Origin: Stenotrophomonas sp.
GTDB lineage: Bacteria > Pseudomonadota > Gammaproteobacteria > Xanthomonadales > Xanthomonadaceae
DNA: 18,513 bases
NCBI GenBank assembly: GCA_003510825.1
Contig: DOKO01000369.1
Location: forward strand, 364 to 18,876
Direction of reading: 5' to 3'
Shown: positions 14,148-18,513 of the stretch, piece by piece
Position numbering within the stretch: the stretch's first letter is position 1
How the letters are laid out: every line of letters starts with the position of its first letter
Notes under the pieces: model-generated
What the model saw: only the letters and a program-made list of their open reading frames with translations
Database searches by the model: none
What the model was told of the DNA's origin: nothing
Made by a program: the position numbers and the translations under genes

Positions 14148-16460
14148 TTACGAAGGCCCATTGTCGTTGAAGATCAACAACTTGCTGAAGGCAGGGAACA
14201 GCGACGGCGCCGCCTTGGGCAGGTGCATGACGCCGATGTCCGCCCCGTCGGTGACCGCCAGGGCCAGATACAGGTCGTTTCCATCGGCGCTGGCGCTCAG
14301 GCCATTGCCGGCACTGAGTCGCTGCGCATCCAGGCAGCGCTCCGGCTCCTCGTGATTGCCGCGCAGGCGCACCAGGGTGGTGGCGCAGGCATTGCTGGTA
14401 CCGAGGTAATCCACGCCGCCCTGCCCGGCCACGGTCCAGGTCCGGTAGCGCCAGCGGCTGGGCCGGTCCTGGCTGATCTGCTGGACACTGGCCTGGTCCA
14501 GGGCCGGATCGATCGACCACAGCCCGCTGGCCGCCAACCGGGTGAACACCACCCGCCCGCCGCTGCGGTCGAAACGCGCTTGGGAGACGCCTTCCACGCT
14601 GGCCAAGCGCCGCCACGGCTGGCTGCTGCGGTCGAACAGGCTCAGGCGGGTGTGCTGGTCCGCGTCGCGCTCGAGCACCAGCAGCTGGTCCGGGTTCGCC
14701 CCGTACAGCACCTGCAGGGGTTGCTCGACCGGCACCGGAAGCAGCTGCAATCGCTCGTCGCGGGGCGCGATCTCATAGACCACCGCGTTGCCGTGATCAT
14801 CGCGCCCCACCACCAGCACCTGGCGGCTGTCCTCCGACCAGTCCGGGGCCTGCCGGGCCTCCGGGCGCAGCCCCTCGATCGGCCGCAACGAATCGGGTCG
14901 CTGCAGGTCGGCCCACCACAGCGCGAAGCTGCCGGAGCGGTCGGAACTGAAGACCAGCTGGTGGCCATCGGGGGCCAGCATCGGCTGGGCGTCACGACCG
15001 CTGGAGGCAAACAGGCGCTCGCTGCCACCGGTCGCCGACATCCTGAACACGCCGAACTGGGCGCGCCGGTGCACGAAGGCGAGCATGTCGCCGCGGCGCG
15101 ACACCGCCGGCCACTGCGCATCATCCAGGCCGGCATCACGCAGAGTGCGTCGTGCCACGTCCAGGTAGTACAGACGGGCTTCGCTGTCGACGCGGCGGCC
15201 GAACACGATGGTGCGGCCATCGCCTAGCCAGGCCCAGCCACGCAGCTCGGCCGATTCATTGGTCAGCTGTTCGGGCGTGCCGCCCGTGGCCGGCACGCGC
15301 CACAGATCGCCCAGCTGAGGATTGCGCACGAACACCAGCCAGCGGCCATCGGGCGAATAGCGCGGCGCATAGTCGAAATCGTCCTCGTCCACCGCGTAGT
15401 CGATCGCCCGCCACTGCCCGGTGGGCAGATCCAGCACACGGATGCCGCGATGGGCGTAGCGGCCGACCATGCTGCCGAACACCAGGCCACGGCCGTCCGG
15501 CGTCCAGTCGAAGCTCAGCAGTTCGGTGCCATCGCAGCGCGTGGCCTGGCGCAGCGCGCCGCCGGTGGCACTGGCCACCAGCACCTGGCAGCTGCCGTTG
15601 GCGCCAAAGCGTGCAAATGCAATCTCGCGGCCATCCGGTGACCAGGTCGGGAAACGATCGTTGGCGCCTTCCGGCGGCGACAGCAGCTGGCGTGCCGGCG
15701 CGTTGCCCGAGGTCTGCACCTTGATCGCGTTCCCGCCCTTGCCGTCCTCGTTCGCGCCTTCATAGGCCACCTGCGAACCGTCCGGCGACAACGTGGGATA
15801 GGTCTCGAATCCGGCGGTCGCGGTGATCAGGCGATACGGGCGTTCGGGGCTGCCGATCACGCGGGTGCCATCTTCCACCGCCGCATCCACCGGCGAGCTC
15901 ACCGGCGACGGACGCCGCACCAGCAGGACCGTCAACACCAGCAACGCGAGCAGCATCGCCACGCCCAGTGCCAGCAGCAGGCGACGACGCCAGTAGCGCC
16001 AGCGACGGCGCGCCGCCGCATCCGCTGCCGGCTGCAGCACCGCCACGGGTTCATCGACGGCCAGCGCTTCGGGCGATGCCGCGTCCTCCGCACCTTCAGG
16101 CACGGCATCGGCCAGCACCTGCACCGGCACCAGCAATCGATAGCCGGTCTTGGCGATGGTTTCGATGTAGGTCTGGCCGTTGTCCTGGTCGGTGCTGAAC
16201 CCCTTGCGCAGCTGCGTCACGGCCTGGGTCAGCACATCATTGGTCGGCAGCGTATCCGGCCACACTTCCGCGAACAGTTCTTCGCGGGTGACCACGCGAC
16301 CCGGTTGCCGCAGCAGCACGCGCAGCACGCCCAGCGCTTTCGGCGTGAGCCGGCGCGGGCGACGCGCACCCACGACGTCAACCTCGCGCGAGGACAACGT
16401 CACGGTGCAATCGCCGATCCGTATGCGGTCGGCTTCAGGCGGCTGGGTTTCGCTGGTCAT
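14148..16460 (-). CDS. CadC-like membrane transcriptional regulator: winged helix, one TM helix, periplasmic TolB-like propeller
   Basis: A 770-residue protein. Residues about 12-112 form an OmpR/PhoB-type winged-helix DNA-binding domain (RRLTPKALGVLRVLLRQPGR; REELFAEVWPDTLPTNDVLT; ETIAKTGYRLL). A linker and an Arg-rich anchor (RRRWRYWRRR) lead into one transmembrane helix at about 161-181. The remaining 590 residues would be periplasmic and contain repeated PD40/TolB-type beta-propeller blades (LSPDGSQVAYEG, WSPDGREIAFARFG, WTPDGRGLVFGS, YSPDGRWLVFVRN, LAPDGHQLVFSSDRSG). There is no receiver domain, so it is a one-component sensor that binds DNA while in the membrane. The signal is unknown; the propeller may bind a protein or glycan. 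It stands alone: its 3' end faces the AraC gene and a 258-base gap lies upstream. The ATG is at 16460. Confidence 0.9.
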   Translation of the reverse strand: MTSETQPPEADRIRIGDCTVTLSSREVDVVGARRPRRLTPKALGVLRVLLRQPGRVVTREELFAEVWPDTLPTNDVLTQAVTQLRKGFSTDQDNGQTYIETIAKTGYRLLVPVQVLADAVPEGAEDAASPEALAVDEPVAVLQPAADAAARRRWRYWRRRLLLALGVAMLLALLVLTVLLVRRPSPVSSPVDAAVEDGTRVIGSPERPYRLITATAGFETYPTLSPDGSQVAYEGANEDGKGGNAIKVQTSGNAPARQLLSPPEGANDRFPTWSPDGREIAFARFGANGSCQVLVASATGGALRQATRCDGTELLSFDWTPDGRGLVFGSMVGRYAHRGIRVLDLPTGQWRAIDYAVDEDDFDYAPRYSPDGRWLVFVRNPQLGDLWRVPATGGTPEQLTNESAELRGWAWLGDGRTIVFGRRVDSEARLYYLDVARRTLRDAGLDDAQWPAVSRRGDMLAFVHRRAQFGVFRMSATGGSERLFASSGRDAQPMLAPDGHQLVFSSDRSGSFALWWADLQRPDSLRPIEGLRPEARQAPDWSEDSRQVLVVGRDDHGNAVVYEIAPRDERLQLLPVPVEQPLQVLYGANPDQLLVLERDADQHTRLSLFDRSSQPWRRLASVEGVSQARFDRSGGRVVFTRLAASGLWSIDPALDQASVQQISQDRPSRWRYRTWTVAGQGGVDYLGTSNACATTLVRLRGNHEEPERCLDAQRLSAGNGLSASADGNDLYLALAVTDGADIGVMHLPKAAPSLFPAFSKLLIFNDNGPS

Positions 16461-16595
16461 GTGTTGCTAAAGGTCTGAAACGGGCCACGGAGGCAACTGC
16501 CAATCGACACGATTCCGTCCGAGGCACAGCGAGAAGCCAGATTCCGCAAAAAGCATCGGCGCATACCGCAAAAAAAACGAAGCGCGCGAATATTA

Positions 16596-16621
16596 GCCTA
16601 TGCAGGTTACCTCGCCTATGC
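16596..16621. repeat. Short direct repeat GCCTATGC
   Basis: Two identical 8-base copies (16596-16603 and 16614-16621), 18 bases apart, lie in the gap between the CadC-like regulator and the channel gene. They are separated by GTTACCTC-type sequence. They could be operator half-sites. The rest of the gap 16461-16718 holds an 8-base A run (16570-16577), the terminator hairpin, and no supported gene. Confidence 0.3.
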
Positions 16622-16675
16622 GTGGTGGACATCAGGCTCTCTCTCGCCGACGCATTCACATAAGCAGCAACATCA

Positions 16676-16704
16676 TTCGCGCCCCTTTGGGCGCGAAATT
16701 TTTA
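16676..16704 (+). terminator. Orphan rho-independent terminator, plus orientation
   Basis: A perfect 9-pair stem (16676-16684 with 16689-16697) and CTTT loop, then ATTTTTAT on the plus strand. No plus-strand protein gene ends here. On the minus strand, where the ion-channel gene ends 22 bases away, the hairpin is followed by TGATGTTG, a poor tract. It may end an unannotated plus-strand transcript, or serve the channel gene as an imperfect bidirectional terminator. Confidence 0.65.
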
Positions 16705-16718
16705 TCTGGGGTTCATTT

Positions 16719-17390
16719 TCAGAGACGCCGGATCATGGTCAATCCGACCAGTCGCGAAACCACCAGAGCGACGTACATAACACCGGAAAACTGCTCCAGC
16801 ATGACCAATGCGCGTGCCTGTGGATGCAGCGGAACGACGTCGCTGAGCCCCACCCCGGACAGCAAGCTGAAGCTCAGATAAAGCAGTTCCATCCAGCTGC
16901 GCTGCGGACCCTCTCCACTGCCCTGGAAACTGCCCGGATACCACTGCTGGCAGACCGCAAATGCGAACGCGAATCCCCACGCGAGCAACGTGAACGTAGC
17001 ACCAACGGCAAACAGTTCATCGCGGGTGACCTTATGGTCCTGCAGCATGTAGGCGATCAACGCGCCTGCCGTATAGAAATACAGCAGGCTTTCCAGCAGC
17101 TGCGCCGTGGTTCCGAGCGCGGGTCGGTCCAGCAGTGCCGCGGCAATGGAAAACACCACCGACGGGATCGCCAGCAGCAGCGCCAGCCACGTTCCCAGTG
17201 GGCTGCGCTGCACCACCCACAGCGCAAGCCCCAGCACCGCCATGCCGAACACACCCAACGCGGCGCGCCCGCCTGCGGTGTCATCCAGTGCCGGATACAA
17301 CATCACCGCGATCAGCTGCGCGCCCAGCAGCCAGGCCGACGGATGACGGCGGGCAACGGCCAGCCAGCGGGTGGTGATGGCAACGGGCAT
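16719..17390 (-). CDS. Ion-channel-like multi-pass membrane protein with atypical filter
   Basis: A 223-residue inner-membrane protein with hydrophobic segments at about 19-35, 43-60, 66-87, 96-116 and 127-147. A pore-like re-entrant stretch at 168-184 (ELLYLSFSLLSGVGLSDVVP) and a final helix at 193-216 follow. The pore region resembles the two-TM ion channel (Ion_trans_2) pore, where potassium channels have T-V-G-Y/F-G-D. Here the filter reads S-G-V-G-L-S-D, so potassium selectivity cannot be assumed. The start at ATG 17390 has AAGGA 6 bases upstream. Neighbours (thiC upstream and a regulator downstream) suggest nothing about its role, and it is probably transcribed alone. Confidence 0.8.
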   Translation of the reverse strand: MPVAITTRWLAVARRHPSAWLLGAQLIAVMLYPALDDTAGGRAALGVFGMAVLGLALWVVQRSPLGTWLALLLAIPSVVFSIAAALLDRPALGTTAQLLESLLYFYTAGALIAYMLQDHKVTRDELFAVGATFTLLAWGFAFAFAVCQQWYPGSFQGSGEGPQRSWMELLYLSFSLLSGVGLSDVVPLHPQARALVMLEQFSGVMYVALVVSRLVGLTMIRRL

Positions 17391-17447
17391 GGCGTCCTTC
17401 CCCTGGGTGATGGCGCGAGGATAGCCGGTGCAGCGTGGATGCGTGGT

Positions 17448-17516
17448 GGTAGCGCCGGGCCATGCCCGGCGGTCTACTCAGGCCGCTGCGCTCGCCGGGC
17501 GTGGCCCGGCGCTACC
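17448..17516. repeat. Inverted pair of SMAG/REP palindromes
   Basis: Element 1 (17448-17471) has GTAG at 17449-17452 and a 7-pair stem (17453-17459 with 17465-17471). Element 2 (17493-17516) is inverted, with the same stem sequence and CTAC at 17512-17515. They are 21 bases apart, between the end of thiC and the start of the channel gene. The stem arms are identical to those of the copy at 2296-2319. Confidence 0.85.
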
Positions 17517-17538
17517 GTTGCCAACCGGCGGACGGGCG

Positions 17539-18513
<975 letters not shown>

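Noticed and set aside
16435..16659. A 74-residue minus-strand frame with a hydrophobic stretch upstream of the CadC-like gene
   Set aside because: It overlaps the start of the regulator gene in another frame, has no ribosome binding site, and covers the region where the regulator's promoter must lie.
16600..16881. A plus-strand frame beginning just before the orphan terminator
   Set aside because: It reads through the terminator hairpin and into the antisense of the channel gene, without a ribosome binding site; not a credible gene.

Overview
The window looks like a chromosomal segment of a high-GC gammaproteobacterium of the Xanthomonadaceae, most probably Stenotrophomonas (S. maltophilia group). 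The grounds are the overall base and codon use, the gene content, and several short GTAG-headed palindromes of the type known in S. maltophilia as SMAG/REP elements. GC-rich codon use is uniform throughout, with no integrase, transposase, tRNA or CRISPR and no sign of recent transfer. The assignment is by recognition, not by a database search.

Layout. Positions 1-1978 (minus strand) hold a tight cluster transcribed right to left: heme oxygenase, DUF454 membrane protein, exbB and exbD (cut by the left edge). A DUF2789 gene (2023-2280, plus) diverges from it. Positions 2387-8082 (minus) hold a cell-surface-signalling heme-uptake locus. In transcription order this is two tandem paralogous secreted six-cysteine proteins of unknown function, an ECF (FecI-type) sigma factor behind a Fur-box promoter, a FecR-type anti-sigma factor, and a HasR-like TonB-dependent receptor with an N-terminal signalling (STN) domain. 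Positions 8269-10078 (plus) hold inorganic pyrophosphatase (ppa) and a regulator with a degenerate receiver domain fused to an HDOD domain. Positions 10225-14032 (minus) hold an AraC-type regulator followed by a second large TonB-dependent receptor of unknown substrate. Positions 14148-16460 (minus) hold a CadC-like membrane regulator with a cytoplasmic winged helix, one transmembrane helix and a periplasmic TolB-like propeller. A 258-base gap containing an orphan plus-oriented terminator follows. Then come an ion-channel-like membrane protein (16719-17390, minus), an inverted SMAG pair, and the C-terminal part of thiC (17539 to the right edge, minus).

How the genes may work together. The left 8 kb reads as one heme-iron programme. 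The HasR-like receptor takes up heme using TonB/ExbB/ExbD energy. Its STN domain reports occupancy through the FecR-like protein to the ECF sigma factor, which itself sits behind a promoter whose -35 and spacer are covered by a Fur box. Heme oxygenase then opens the imported heme to release iron. The two secreted six-cysteine paralogues beside this locus are the least understood genes here; a role in heme capture is an inference from position only. The AraC/receptor pair may be a second substrate-responsive uptake unit. No stretch longer than 300 bases is without a gene.
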